From contig NZ_JABERD010000011.1 of NCBI RefSeq assembly GCF_013044505.1, positions 38,558 to 102,557 on the forward strand: DNA of 64,000 bases, given 5' to 3'. Each line of letters starts with the position of its first letter. The first letter of the stretch is position 1. The position numbers and the translations under genes were made by a program. Source of the DNA: Streptomyces sp. S3(2020). Lineage in GTDB: Bacteria; Actinomycetota; Actinomycetes; Streptomycetales; Streptomycetaceae. Positions 31,230 to 38,944 of this stretch are shown piece by piece. Under the pieces are notes generated by a model. That model worked only from the letters and a program-made list of their open reading frames with translations, had not been told where the DNA came from and did no database searches.

Positions 31230-31906
31230 TGATGGCGGCAGGCAGGGCGGTACGGGCGGAGCAGGTCGGCGCGACCCGGGAGCTGATCCTGACCGCGGCC
31301 GAGCGGCTGTTCGCCGAGCGCGGGGTCTACGCCGTCTCCAACCGCCAGGTCAGCGAGGCCGCCGGGCAGGGCAACAACGCGGCGGTCGGCTACCACTTCG
31401 GCACCAAGGCCGACCTCGTGCGCGCCATCGTCCGTAAGCACGCCGAGCGCATCGAGGAGATCCGCGCCCGGCTGCTGGCCGCGATCGGCGACCCCACGGA
31501 CCTGCGGGACTGGGTGGACTGCCTGGTCCGCCCCGTCCCCGAGCACCTCGCGGCCCTGGAGGGCCCCACCTGGTTCGCGCGGTTCTGCGCACAGGTGATG
31601 ACCGACCCGGCCCTGCACCGGATCATGGTGGAGGAGTCGCTGGCCTCCCCGTCCCTGCGCCAGATCGTCGACGGACTGCACCGGTGTCTGCCCGAGCTGC
31701 CCCCCGAGGTCCGTGCCGAACGCGGCGACATGGCACGCCATCTGCTCATCCACCTGCCCGCCGAACGGGAGCGCGCCCTCGCCGAGAACCGGCCCACCGC
31801 GCGCTCCAGTTGGCACGACTACGCCACCGGGCTCGCCGACGCGGTCGTCGGCATCTGGCTGGCACCGGTGACGCAGGGGAAGGCCGAGCCCCCGCGTGAT
31901 CGATGA
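31223..31906 (+). CDS. TetR/AcrR family transcriptional regulator
   Basis: A 227-residue repressor with the helix-turn-helix at residues 18-63: RELILTAAERLFAERGVYAVS followed by AAGQGNNAAVGYHFGTKADLV. The Tyr-His-Phe-Gly-x-Lys end of the recognition helix is typical. The start at 31223 overlaps the P450 gene by seven bases; ATG codons at 31229 and 31232 are alternatives. It probably controls the P450 gene, and the perfect dyad at 29932-29949 is a candidate operator. Co-transcription would give autoregulation. Confidence 0.9.
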   Translation: MVMMAAGRAVRAEQVGATRELILTAAERLFAERGVYAVSNRQVSEAAGQGNNAAVGYHFGTKADLVRAIVRKHAERIEEIRARLLAAIGDPTDLRDWVDCLVRPVPEHLAALEGPTWFARFCAQVMTDPALHRIMVEESLASPSLRQIVDGLHRCLPELPPEVRAERGDMARHLLIHLPAERERALAENRPTARSSWHDYATGLADAVVGIWLAPVTQGKAEPPRDR

Positions 31907-32636
31907 CAGGCCGGCGCTCGCGCGTGGCTCCGGGCAGCACGTACTGGTCGTCGGTGGGCCCGAGCTGGCCGAACTGCTCTCCACCACCCTGGAGTTGGCG
32001 GGGTATCGCACCGCCGTGGCCGCCACCGGGGCCGAGGCGCTGACGCGGGCCGCGGAGCACCGCTACGACCTCGTCCTCCTCGACACGACCCTGCCCGACG
32101 TGCCCGGCCTCGGCCGCCGGCCCCTGCCGCCCGCCACGCACCGACCACCGGTCCTGTTCCTCACCGCCTGCGACGCCTTGGACAGCCTCCTGCCCGAACT
32201 CGGCCCGGGCGAGAAGGACTACGTCACCCAACCCTTCCGGGTGGCCGAAGTCCTCGCCAGGATGCAGGTGTTGCTGCGCGGCGCGGGTCCGGTCCGGCGC
32301 CATGAGGGCGGACCCCGCTACCGCGACCTGGTGCTCGACGACACCCTCTGCCAGGCGCGGCGCGGCACGCTGGCACTGGACCTCACACCCGCGGAGTACC
32401 GGCTGCTGCGCCACCTCCTGGTCCATGCCGACCGCGTGCTGTCCAAGGAGCAGATCGGCCGCTACGTCTGGGGCGACTCCCGAGGCGACTCCCGGGGCGA
32501 CAACGCCATCGAGCAACTCGTGTCCCGGTTGCGGCGCAAAGTGGACCGCGACGCTCCGGCGTTGATCCACACCAGGCGGGGTTTCGGGTACTGGCTGGGG
32601 CGGTCCGACGTGGATGGATCGGCAACTGGTCCGTAG
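31896..32636 (+). CDS. OmpR/PhoB-type response regulator with degenerate receiver
   Basis: A 246-residue regulator. The receiver fold is clear (HVLVVGGPELAELLSTTLELAGY), but the acidic pair that binds magnesium is replaced by G20-G21. The conserved lysine is replaced by Q112 in DYVTQPF. The phospho-acceptor aspartate D63 (VLLDTTLPDVPG) remains. The winged helix is LTPAEYRLLRHLLVHADRVLS with IEQLVSRLRRKVD and HTRRGFGYWLG. A GDSRGDSRGDN repeat is inserted where most relatives have a short loop. No histidine kinase is adjacent. It likely works without normal phosphorylation. The GTG start overlaps the TetR gene by 11 bases and has a weak ribosome site. Confidence 0.85.
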   Translation: MIDDRPALARGSGQHVLVVGGPELAELLSTTLELAGYRTAVAATGAEALTRAAEHRYDLVLLDTTLPDVPGLGRRPLPPATHRPPVLFLTACDALDSLLPELGPGEKDYVTQPFRVAEVLARMQVLLRGAGPVRRHEGGPRYRDLVLDDTLCQARRGTLALDLTPAEYRLLRHLLVHADRVLSKEQIGRYVWGDSRGDSRGDNAIEQLVSRLRRKVDRDAPALIHTRRGFGYWLGRSDVDGSATGP

Positions 32637-32647
32637 AACAGGGAAGT

Positions 32648-32672
32648 TGCCGCCCTCCTCGGTGAGGCGGCA
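32648..32672 (+). terminator. Hairpin after the OmpR-type regulator gene
   Basis: TGCCGCC (32648-32654) and GGCGGCA (32666-32672) pair perfectly around 11 bases, starting 11 bases after the stop of the regulator gene. It is GC-rich and lacks a T-tract, as many Streptomyces terminators do. It would separate this operon from the next P450 unit. Confidence 0.5.
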
Positions 32673-32702
32673 GGGGTGTGAGCTGGGTCACGTCGGCTTT
32701 CT

Positions 32703-32716
32703 GTCAGGGAACTGAC
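32703..32716. promoter_or_regulatory. Small dyad upstream of second P450
   Basis: GTCAG (32703-32707) and CTGAC (32712-32716) flank GGAA, and CGTCAG appears again about 12 bases downstream. It lies about 105 bases before the P450 start. The arms are short, so this could be chance in GC-rich DNA. Confidence 0.25.
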
Positions 32717-32820
32717 CGGAGCCCGTCAGGCCCGTCTGTTTGCATGTGCTCATCGAGGCCTCACCCCTTCCCCCCGGCGCTCCGGCTCTCGACCGGAGCC
32801 CCCACCACCGAGGAGAACCC

Positions 32821-34026
32821 ATGGCCGACGCACTGGCCGTTCCCGAATTCCCCATGCCGCGGGCCGCCCGCTGCCCCTTCGACCCGCCGCCCGGCCTCAA
32901 AGAGCTCCAGAACCAGGGGCCGTTGGCGAAGGTGCGGCTGTGGGACGGCAGCGAACCGTGGCTCGTGACCCGCTACGCCGAGCAGCGCGCCCTGTTGGGC
33001 GACGCCCGGGTCAGCTCGGACATCGACCGCCCCGGCTTTCCGCCCAAGGCCGGCTCCGAGGGCGGCGAGGGCAAGCTCAGCTTCATCATGATGGACGACC
33101 CCGAACACGCCCGGCTGCGGCGGCTGGTGACGGCCCCCTTCGCCATCAAGAAGGTCGAGGCCCTCAGGCCCGCCGTGCAGCGGATCGTGGACGGCCTGAT
33201 CGACGACCTGCTCGCCGGCCCGCAACCCGTCGACCTGGTCGAGGCGTTCGCCCTGCCCATCCCCTCGCTGGTGATCTGCGAACTGCTCGGAGTGCCCTAC
33301 GACGACCACGAGTTGTTCCAGTCCCACACCAAGACGATGGTCAGCAGCGCCGCGACACCCGAGCAGCGCGGTGTCGCGACCCGGGAGATCGCCGGCTATC
33401 TCGCCACGATGATCGGCAAGCGGCTCGCCGAACCCGAGGACGACCTGCTGTCGAGCATCGCCGGACGGATCACCACGGGCGAACTCGACCACCAGCAGGC
33501 CACGGAGATGGCCCTGCTCCTGCTGATCGCCGGACACGAGACCACCGCGAACATGATCGCGCTCGGCACCGCCGCCCTCCTCCAGCACCCCGACCAGCTC
33601 ACCCTCCTGCGCGAGAGCGAGGACCCCGAACTGGTGGCCTCGGCCGTCGAGGAACTGCTGCGCTACCTGAACATCACCCACCAGGGGCGCCGCCGCGCGG
33701 TCACGCAGGACATCGAGATCGCCGGAGAGGTCATCAAGGCCGGCGACGGCGTCATCGTGGTCAACGAGATCGGCAACCGCGACCCCGAGGCCTTCGAGGA
33801 CCCCGACCGCCTCGACATCACCCGGGACGCCCGGCGCCACGTCGCCTTCGGCTTCGGTGTCCACCAGTGCCTCGGCCAGCCCCTCGCCCGGATGGAGCTC
33901 CAGGTCGTCTACGGCACCCTCTACCGGCGCATCCCCACCCTCAAGCTCGCCTGCGACATCCAGGACGTGAAGTTCAAGCACGACGCGTTCATCTACGGCG
34001 TCCACGAGCTGCCGGTGGCCTGGTGA
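32821..34026 (+). CDS. Cytochrome P450 (CYP105-like)
   Basis: A 401-residue P450. It shows LSFIMMDDPEHARLRRLV in the C-helix region, the I-helix AGHETTANM near residue 238, the K-helix ExxR in VEELLR, and the heme loop FGFGVHQCLGQPLAR near residue 340. It ends in the usual LPVAW. The N-terminal FPMPRAARCPFDPPP is typical of CYP105 and related families that oxidise diverse small molecules. The ATG at 32821 has GAGGAGAACCC upstream. The next two genes encode a ferredoxin and a ferredoxin reductase, so the complete electron-transfer chain is encoded together. Confidence 0.94.
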   Translation: MADALAVPEFPMPRAARCPFDPPPGLKELQNQGPLAKVRLWDGSEPWLVTRYAEQRALLGDARVSSDIDRPGFPPKAGSEGGEGKLSFIMMDDPEHARLRRLVTAPFAIKKVEALRPAVQRIVDGLIDDLLAGPQPVDLVEAFALPIPSLVICELLGVPYDDHELFQSHTKTMVSSAATPEQRGVATREIAGYLATMIGKRLAEPEDDLLSSIAGRITTGELDHQQATEMALLLLIAGHETTANMIALGTAALLQHPDQLTLLRESEDPELVASAVEELLRYLNITHQGRRRAVTQDIEIAGEVIKAGDGVIVVNEIGNRDPEAFEDPDRLDITRDARRHVAFGFGVHQCLGQPLARMELQVVYGTLYRRIPTLKLACDIQDVKFKHDAFIYGVHELPVAW

Positions 34027-34079
34027 CGGCTCCCCGTCCCGCGAACGAACAAGCACCACGCGACAAGAAGGGCAATCCC

Positions 34080-34274
34080 ATGAAGGTGGAGCTGGAAGCC
34101 GACAAGTGCGTCGCCTCGGGGCAGTGCGTGCTCGCCGCGGCGGACGTCTTCGACCAGGACGACGACGGCATCGCGATCCTGCTGGCGGAGGAGGTCGGCG
34201 ACGCACTCGTCGACGACGTCAAGGAAGCCGTCGCGGTCTGCCCGGCCGCCGCGATCCGACTGGTCCAGCGGTGA
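34080..34274 (+). CDS. 3Fe-4S type ferredoxin of the P450 unit
   Basis: A 64-residue acidic ferredoxin. Cysteines C10 and C16 (KCVASGQC) and C54 (VCPAAAI) are the three ligands of a 3Fe-4S cluster, the usual arrangement for ferredoxins next to Streptomyces P450s. The position that would carry a fourth ligand in 4Fe-4S proteins is not cysteine. It should shuttle electrons from the reductase encoded next to the P450 encoded before. The ATG at 34080 lies 53 bases after the P450 stop, and its stop overlaps the reductase GTG in GTGA. Confidence 0.92.
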   Translation: MKVELEADKCVASGQCVLAAADVFDQDDDGIAILLAEEVGDALVDDVKEAVAVCPAAAIRLVQR

Positions 34275-35467
34275 ACCGGATCGTCGTCGTCGGAGCCTCG
34301 GCCGCCGGACTCGCGGCGGCCGAGACACTCCGCCGCGAAGGCCACGCGGGCCCGCTCACCCTCGTCGGCGACGAACCCCGCGCACCCTACGACCGTCCGC
34401 CGCTGTCCAAGCAGCTGCTGTCCGGCGAGTGGCGGCCCGAGCGGCTGGATCTGCGCACCCCCGCGGACCTGGCCGCGCTCGGTCTCGACCTGAGGCTCGG
34501 CGTCCCCGCGACCGGCCTCGACCTCACCGAGCGCGCGGTGCGGCTGGCCGACGGCTCGACGGTGCCGTACGACGGACTGATCGTGGCCACCGGCGTCCGG
34601 CCGCGCCGGCTGCCCGGCGAGGGCGCGCATGTGCTGCGGACCCTGGACGACGCCCTGACCCTGCGCGACCGGCTGGGTCCGGGACAGCGGCTCGTCGTGG
34701 TCGGCGCCGGGTTCCTCGGGGCGGAAGCCGCCGCGGTGGCCCGGCGGCTGGGCGCCGAGGTGACCGTGCTCGAACCCGCCCCGGTGCCGCTGGCGCACGC
34801 CGTCGGCACCGAGGTCGGACGGGTGCTCTCGCAGGCGCACCTGGAGCGGGGCGTGGACCTGCGCTGCGGGGTCGCGGTCACCGAGGTGACCGAGGACGGG
34901 GTGCGGCTCGCGAGCGGCGAGGTGATCGAGGCCGACGAGGTGCTGGTGGCCGTCGGCTCGCTGCCCAACACCGAGTGGCTCGACGGCAGCGGGCTGAGCG
35001 TCGGCGACGGAGTGGTCTGCGACGAGTACTGCGAGGCCGCGCGGAACGTGTACGCGGCCGGTGACGTCGCCCGCTGGTACAACCCGCTGTTCGGGACGTC
35101 GATGCGGATCGAGCACCGCACCAACGCCGCCGAACAGGGCATGGCCGCCGCCCGCAACCTCCTCGGCCCCCAGGCACGCAAGCCGTTCGCGCCGGTGCCG
35201 TACTTCTGGTCCGACCAGTACGACATGAGGATCCAGGCGTACGGCTTCCTGCGCGGCCACGACGAAGTCGCCGTGGTGGAGGGCGACCTGGCCGAACGGC
35301 GGTTCGTCGCCCTGTACCGCACCGGCGACCGTGTGAGCGGCGCCCTCGCGGTCGGCATGCCGCCCAAGGCGATCCGGCAATGGCGCCAGTCGATCGTGAC
35401 CGGCGCGGCGTGGAACGACCCGGGCTCGTACGATCACGGCAGTAGTCCGAGTAAACGTACGCAGTAG
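34271..35467 (+). CDS. Ferredoxin reductase (NAD(P)/FAD-dependent)
   Basis: A 398-residue flavoprotein of the putidaredoxin/rubredoxin reductase type. FAD motif IVVVGASAAGLAAAETLR at the N-terminus, PYDRPPLSKQLL near residue 40, NAD(P)-binding VVVGAGFLGAEAAAVAR near residue 140, and YAAGDVARW near residue 260 for FAD. The C-terminal domain starts after NAAEQGMAAARNLLG. It would pass electrons from NAD(P)H to the adjacent ferredoxin. The GTG at 34271 overlaps the ferredoxin stop. It closes a compact P450-ferredoxin-reductase operon, followed 40 bases later by a MarR gene. Confidence 0.92.
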   Translation: MNRIVVVGASAAGLAAAETLRREGHAGPLTLVGDEPRAPYDRPPLSKQLLSGEWRPERLDLRTPADLAALGLDLRLGVPATGLDLTERAVRLADGSTVPYDGLIVATGVRPRRLPGEGAHVLRTLDDALTLRDRLGPGQRLVVVGAGFLGAEAAAVARRLGAEVTVLEPAPVPLAHAVGTEVGRVLSQAHLERGVDLRCGVAVTEVTEDGVRLASGEVIEADEVLVAVGSLPNTEWLDGSGLSVGDGVVCDEYCEAARNVYAAGDVARWYNPLFGTSMRIEHRTNAAEQGMAAARNLLGPQARKPFAPVPYFWSDQYDMRIQAYGFLRGHDEVAVVEGDLAERRFVALYRTGDRVSGALAVGMPPKAIRQWRQSIVTGAAWNDPGSYDHGSSPSKRTQ

Positions 35468-35471
35468 ATTA

Positions 35472-35499
35472 CTTGAGTTACGCAACAAGATGGTAAAGT
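35472..35499 (+). promoter_or_regulatory. Promoter and bulged dyad before MarR gene
   Basis: CTTG-A-GTT (35472-35479), ACGC, AACAAG (35484-35489) form an inverted repeat with one bulged A, a candidate MarR operator. TTGAGT at 35473-35478 and TAAAGT at 35494-35499 could be -35 and -10 elements with a short 15-base spacer. Transcription would then start at about 35506-35507, the A of the ATG, giving a leaderless message. No ribosome site is visible before that ATG, which agrees. Confidence 0.45.
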
Positions 35500-35506
35500 G
35501 GCTCGC

Positions 35507-36022
35507 ATGGCCACTCCCTCGCTCCCCGAGCTCCCCGACGGCCCCGCATCTCCGGAAGTGATAGAGATCGAGCGGGCGCTGACGCGCATCACGTACCTGA
35601 GCACGCGCGCCCGGCAGCACGACCGGCTGATGGCACTGGCCGGAGTGCCCCTGGACCGGGCCGCCGTGGCACTGCTGCGCCAGGTCGCCGACTCCGAGCC
35701 GCTGCGCCCGGGGGAGCTGGCCAACCGGCTCGGCGTGGAGGCCTCGCACGTGACCCGTACCGTGCAGCAGCTCCAGAAGACGGGGTACGTCACCCGGGTC
35801 CCGGACCCCGACGACCGCCGCGCCCAGCGCATCGAGCTCACCGAGGCGGGCCGACAGGCCATCGACCGGGTCCGGGACGCCGGCGCGCGCGGTATGCAAC
35901 TCGCCCTGTCCGAATGGGCGCCGCAGGAGCTGGGGCAGCTCGCCACCCTCTTCCACCGCATGGTCGACGACTTCCTGGCCTACGCCGTCGAGGACGACGC
36001 GGAGCCGACGACCACCGTCTGA
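35507..36022 (+). CDS. MarR family transcriptional regulator
   Basis: A 171-residue winged-helix regulator. The DNA-binding core is LRPGELANRLGVEASHVTRTV with the wing GYVTRVPDPDDRRAQRIELTEAG. The N-terminal segment up to about residue 40 and the C-terminal helices form the dimer interface. I chose ATG 35507; a GTG at 35498 falls inside the proposed -10 element. It could regulate the P450 operon just upstream, itself, or the MFS exporter, whose 3' end overlaps this gene by 43 bases tail-to-tail. Confidence 0.9.
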   Translation: MATPSLPELPDGPASPEVIEIERALTRITYLSTRARQHDRLMALAGVPLDRAAVALLRQVADSEPLRPGELANRLGVEASHVTRTVQQLQKTGYVTRVPDPDDRRAQRIELTEAGRQAIDRVRDAGARGMQLALSEWAPQELGQLATLFHRMVDDFLAYAVEDDAEPTTTV

Positions 36023-37149
36023 TCCCCGGCGCCGGGTTCACGCAGCCCGCACATCAGGAGCCGGCCCACCGCGGGCAGCGCGACGAGCGGGAGCAGCGCG
36101 GTGCGCAGGGACGTGGCGTCGGCGAGGGCACCGACGGCGGGCGCGGCCAGCCCGCCGAGGCTCACCGTCAGCCCCAGCGTGACACCGCTCGCCGTGCCGA
36201 CCCGCCGCGGCAGATAGTCCTGGCCCAGCGTGACATGCAGCGAGAACGGCACATACAGGACCGCCGACGCGAGCGCGACGAACAGGTACGCGAGCGGTCC
36301 CGGCGCGAGCACCACCCCGGCGACGGCCAGGACGGTCAGCGGATACGACCGGCGCACGACCGTCAGCCGCCCGTACCGCTCCGCGAGCCGCCCGCCGGCC
36401 ACCGTGCCCACCGCACCCCCGGCGTAGAGCACGCACAGCGCGACCGTGCCGGCCACCTCCCCGCCCCCGGTGCGCTCACGGACGTACAGCGGGACGAAGG
36501 CGCTCAGCCCGACGAACACGACCGACCGGCAGACGATCGCCCCCGACAGCCGCAGGAACGACGGCCAGTCGTCGCGGCCCGGACCGGCGGACGCATGACC
36601 GGACACGGAACGGCGTCCGGCCGTGCGGACCGCCGCCGCGCACAGCACCGCCCCCACGAGGGCCGGGACCAGCAGCAGGGGAGAGGCGCCCAGACCGCCG
36701 GTCCCGACCACGGCCATGACGAGCAGCGGTGCCGCGGCGAAGCCGAGATTGCCGCCCAGGGCGAACCACCCCATCGCCGTGTGGCCGCCACCCGCGGCGG
36801 CGCGGGCGGCCCGGGCGGCCTCCGGATGGTAGGCGGCCACCCCGACCCCGGACACGGCGACCGCGGCGAGGGTCAGCGCGTACGAGCCGGTGACCCCGCT
36901 CAGCGCCACCCCGGCCCCGGCGGTCAGCGCGCTCAGCGGCAGCAGCCACGGCATCGCCCACCGGTCGGTGAGCGCCCCGAACAGCGGCTGCACGACGGAC
37001 GACAACAACGACGCGGCGAGGACGACGCCCGAGGCGGCGGCGTAGGTGTAGGCGCGCTCGGCGACGAAGTACGGCACCAGGGCGGCCACCATCCCCTGGT
37101 AGACGTCGACGCAGGCGTGGCCCAAGGACAGATGGCGTATCGCGGTCAT
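35980..37149 (-). CDS. MFS transporter (fosmidomycin resistance-like)
   Basis: A 389-residue major facilitator with about 11-12 hydrophobic segments. The N-terminus MTAIRHLSLGHACVDVYQGM resembles Fsr-type efflux proteins, where a conserved His/Asp pair follows the first membrane segment. FGALTDRWAMPWLLPL is the loop 2-3 motif. It probably exports a drug-like or organic solute by proton antiport. The gene is divergent from an AraC regulator with only 54 bases between starts, so the AraC protein is a candidate regulator. Its end overlaps the MarR gene by 43 bases. Confidence 0.88.
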   Translation of the reverse strand: MTAIRHLSLGHACVDVYQGMVAALVPYFVAERAYTYAAASGVVLAASLLSSVVQPLFGALTDRWAMPWLLPLSALTAGAGVALSGVTGSYALTLAAVAVSGVGVAAYHPEAARAARAAAGGGHTAMGWFALGGNLGFAAAPLLVMAVVGTGGLGASPLLLVPALVGAVLCAAAVRTAGRRSVSGHASAGPGRDDWPSFLRLSGAIVCRSVVFVGLSAFVPLYVRERTGGGEVAGTVALCVLYAGGAVGTVAGGRLAERYGRLTVVRRSYPLTVLAVAGVVLAPGPLAYLFVALASAVLYVPFSLHVTLGQDYLPRRVGTASGVTLGLTVSLGGLAAPAVGALADATSLRTALLPLVALPAVGRLLMCGLREPGAGDQTVVVGSASSSTA

Positions 37150-37203
37150 ACCGAGATCGTCGCGAGAGGGAGGCGTGGCGCGCTTTCGATAAACTGCCTA
37201 CCT

Positions 37204-37962
37204 ATGCCGGATGCCCGCCATACCCGCCACACCTCCAAGGCGCCGACCCGGGCCCGGAGCCTGGCCGCCGGGGAGCACATCGACGCGCACCGCCACGACG
37301 ACCACCAGATCGTCTACGCCGGCTCCGGCGTCCTGGCCGTCACCACCGACGCCGGCACCTGGTTCGCCCCCGCCAACCGCGCCCTCTGGGTCCCCGCCGG
37401 CGCCGTCCACGCCCACCGCGCCACCGGCCACATCGACCTGCATCTGGTGGGCCTGCCCGCCGACGACAACCCGCTCGGCCTGAGCACCCCCACCGTCCTC
37501 GCCGTAGGACCGCTCCTGCGCGAACTGATCGTCGCCTACACCCGGACCCCCGACGACGACAGCCCCGAACGCCACCGCCTGCTCGCCGTCCTCCGCGACC
37601 AGCTGCGCGCCTCGCCCCAGCAGCCCCTGCACCTGCCCACCCCCACCGACCCGCGCCTGACCGCCGTCTGCGCGCTCCTGCACGCCGACCCCGCCGACCC
37701 GCGCACCCTGGCCGCCCTCGGCGCCGTGACCGGGGCGAGCGAACGCACCCTCAGCCGGCTCTTCCGCGGCGAGTTCGGCATGACCTTCCCGCAGTGGCGC
37801 ACCCAGTCACGCCTCTACCACGCCCTGCGGATGCTGGCCGAGGGAGCACCCGTCACCACCGTCGCCCATCGCTGCGGCTGGTCGTCCACGAGCGCGTTCA
37901 TCGAGGTCTTCCGCCGCTCGTTCGGGCATACGCCAGGGACCCACAACCGCCTTGCCCCGTAG
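37204..37962 (+). CDS. AraC family transcriptional regulator with cupin domain
   Basis: A 252-residue regulator. The N-terminal cupin sensor contains HIDAHRHDDHQIVYAGSGVL and WVPAGAVHAHRATGHID. The C-terminal double helix-turn-helix starts near residue 155: AALGAVTGASERTLSRLFRGE, then YHALRMLAEGAPVTTVAHRCGW and FIEVFRRSFGHTPG. Histidine-rich cupins of this type may bind a metal or small ligand. I chose the ATG at 37204, which is the natural start of the conserved domain. It is divergent from the MFS exporter gene with a 54-base shared promoter, a common pairing for an exporter and its activator. Confidence 0.9.
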   Translation: MPDARHTRHTSKAPTRARSLAAGEHIDAHRHDDHQIVYAGSGVLAVTTDAGTWFAPANRALWVPAGAVHAHRATGHIDLHLVGLPADDNPLGLSTPTVLAVGPLLRELIVAYTRTPDDDSPERHRLLAVLRDQLRASPQQPLHLPTPTDPRLTAVCALLHADPADPRTLAALGAVTGASERTLSRLFRGEFGMTFPQWRTQSRLYHALRMLAEGAPVTTVAHRCGWSSTSAFIEVFRRSFGHTPGTHNRLAP

Positions 37963-38035
37963 GCGAACAGGCCGCCGTACGACCTGCGTGTACCGTCCAG
38001 TAATATCGCGCGGCAAGCCCCCCATAGGAGGAACC

Positions 38036-38416
38036 GTGCCCGGGTCCCAACGCTCACCCCTGCTGCTGGCCGGTCTGCTGGCCGGCGTGGGGGTCACCCA
38101 CTTCACCGCGCCACGCTCGTTCGACGCGACCATCCCGAAGTTCCTGCCGGGCAAGCCCCGCACCTGGACCTACGCCAGCGGCGTCGCCGAGTTCGCGCTG
38201 GCGGCCGCTCTCGTCGCGCCCCGCACCCGCAGGGCCGCCGCCCTGGCCTCGGCCGCCTTCTTCGTCGGGGTCTTCCCGGCGAACGTGAAGATGGCCGTGG
38301 ACTGGCGCCACCGCCCCACCCCGCAGAAGGCCGCCGCGATCGCACGGCTGCCGCTCCAGGTGCCCCTCGTCCTGTGGGCCCGCAACGTCGCACGGAACAC
38401 GGAGGGTCAGGCATGA
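38036..38416 (+). CDS. DoxX-like small membrane protein
   Basis: A 126-residue protein with about four hydrophobic segments: SPLLLAGLLAGVGVTHF, GVAEFALAAALVAP, AAALASAAFFVGVFPANVKM and RLPLQVPLVLWARN. The pattern, with VTHFTAPRSFD near the N-terminus and PANVKMAVDW, matches DoxX/DUF4267-type membrane proteins. The function is unknown; related proteins have been tied to oxidative stress handling. The GTG at 38036 has a perfect AGGAGG upstream. Its stop overlaps the peroxiredoxin start in ATGA, so the two are made together. Confidence 0.8.
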   Translation: MPGSQRSPLLLAGLLAGVGVTHFTAPRSFDATIPKFLPGKPRTWTYASGVAEFALAAALVAPRTRRAAALASAAFFVGVFPANVKMAVDWRHRPTPQKAAAIARLPLQVPLVLWARNVARNTEGQA

Positions 38417-38880
38417 GCGCGCGCATCGACGTCGGGGACAAGATCGAGGACTTCGAGCTGCCCGACGAGACCGGCACCCCGCGCAGCCTGACCTCGCTGC
38501 TCGCCGACGGGCCCATCGTCCTGTTCTTCTATCCCGCGGCACTGACCGCCGGCTGCACCGCCGAGGCCTGCCACTTCCGTGACCTGGCGGCCGAGTTCGA
38601 GGCCGTCGGCGCCCGCCCCGTCGGCATCAGCGGCGACTCCGTGGAGCGTCAGCAGGAGTTCTCCGGCAAGCACACACTCGGCATGCCGCTGCTGTCCGAC
38701 GCCGACGGGGCGATCCGGGAGCGGTTCGGGGTGAACCGCGGATTCTCGCTGGCCCCGACCAAGCGGGTCACCTTCGTCATAGCGCAGGACCGCACGGTCC
38801 TGGAGGTCGTCCGCAGTGAGCTGCGGATGAACACCCACGCCGACCGGGCGCTCGCGGCATTGCGCGACCACCGCAAGTGA
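38413..38880 (+). CDS. Peroxiredoxin (BCP/AhpC-TSA type)
   Basis: A 155-residue thiol peroxidase that reduces hydrogen peroxide or organic peroxides. The peroxidatic cysteine is C48 in FYPAALTAGCTAEACHFRD, with C53 five residues later as likely resolving cysteine, which is the one-subunit BCP (atypical 2-Cys) layout. DADGAIRERFGV and RVTFVIAQDRTVLEVV are family motifs. The usual proline/threonine at the active site (TPGCT) reads TAGCT here. It overlaps the DoxX-like gene, suggesting a small two-gene redox unit. Confidence 0.92.
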   Translation: MSARIDVGDKIEDFELPDETGTPRSLTSLLADGPIVLFFYPAALTAGCTAEACHFRDLAAEFEAVGARPVGISGDSVERQQEFSGKHTLGMPLLSDADGAIRERFGVNRGFSLAPTKRVTFVIAQDRTVLEVVRSELRMNTHADRALAALRDHRK

Positions 38881-38944
38881 CGTACGAGTCCTGGTAGCCG
38901 TACCGAGGTTGTTGCGGTGCGGCAAAGGGACCATCCTGGACGAT

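Noticed and set aside
32494..32533. Possible repeat element in the OmpR-type regulator gene
   Set aside because: The GDSR codon repeat is a short in-frame duplication, not a mobile or structural DNA repeat.
35914..37203. Upstream extension of the AraC frame across the MFS gene
   Set aside because: The frame stays open by GC bias, but the extension is antisense to a clear MFS transporter; the regulator's own domain starts at 37204.
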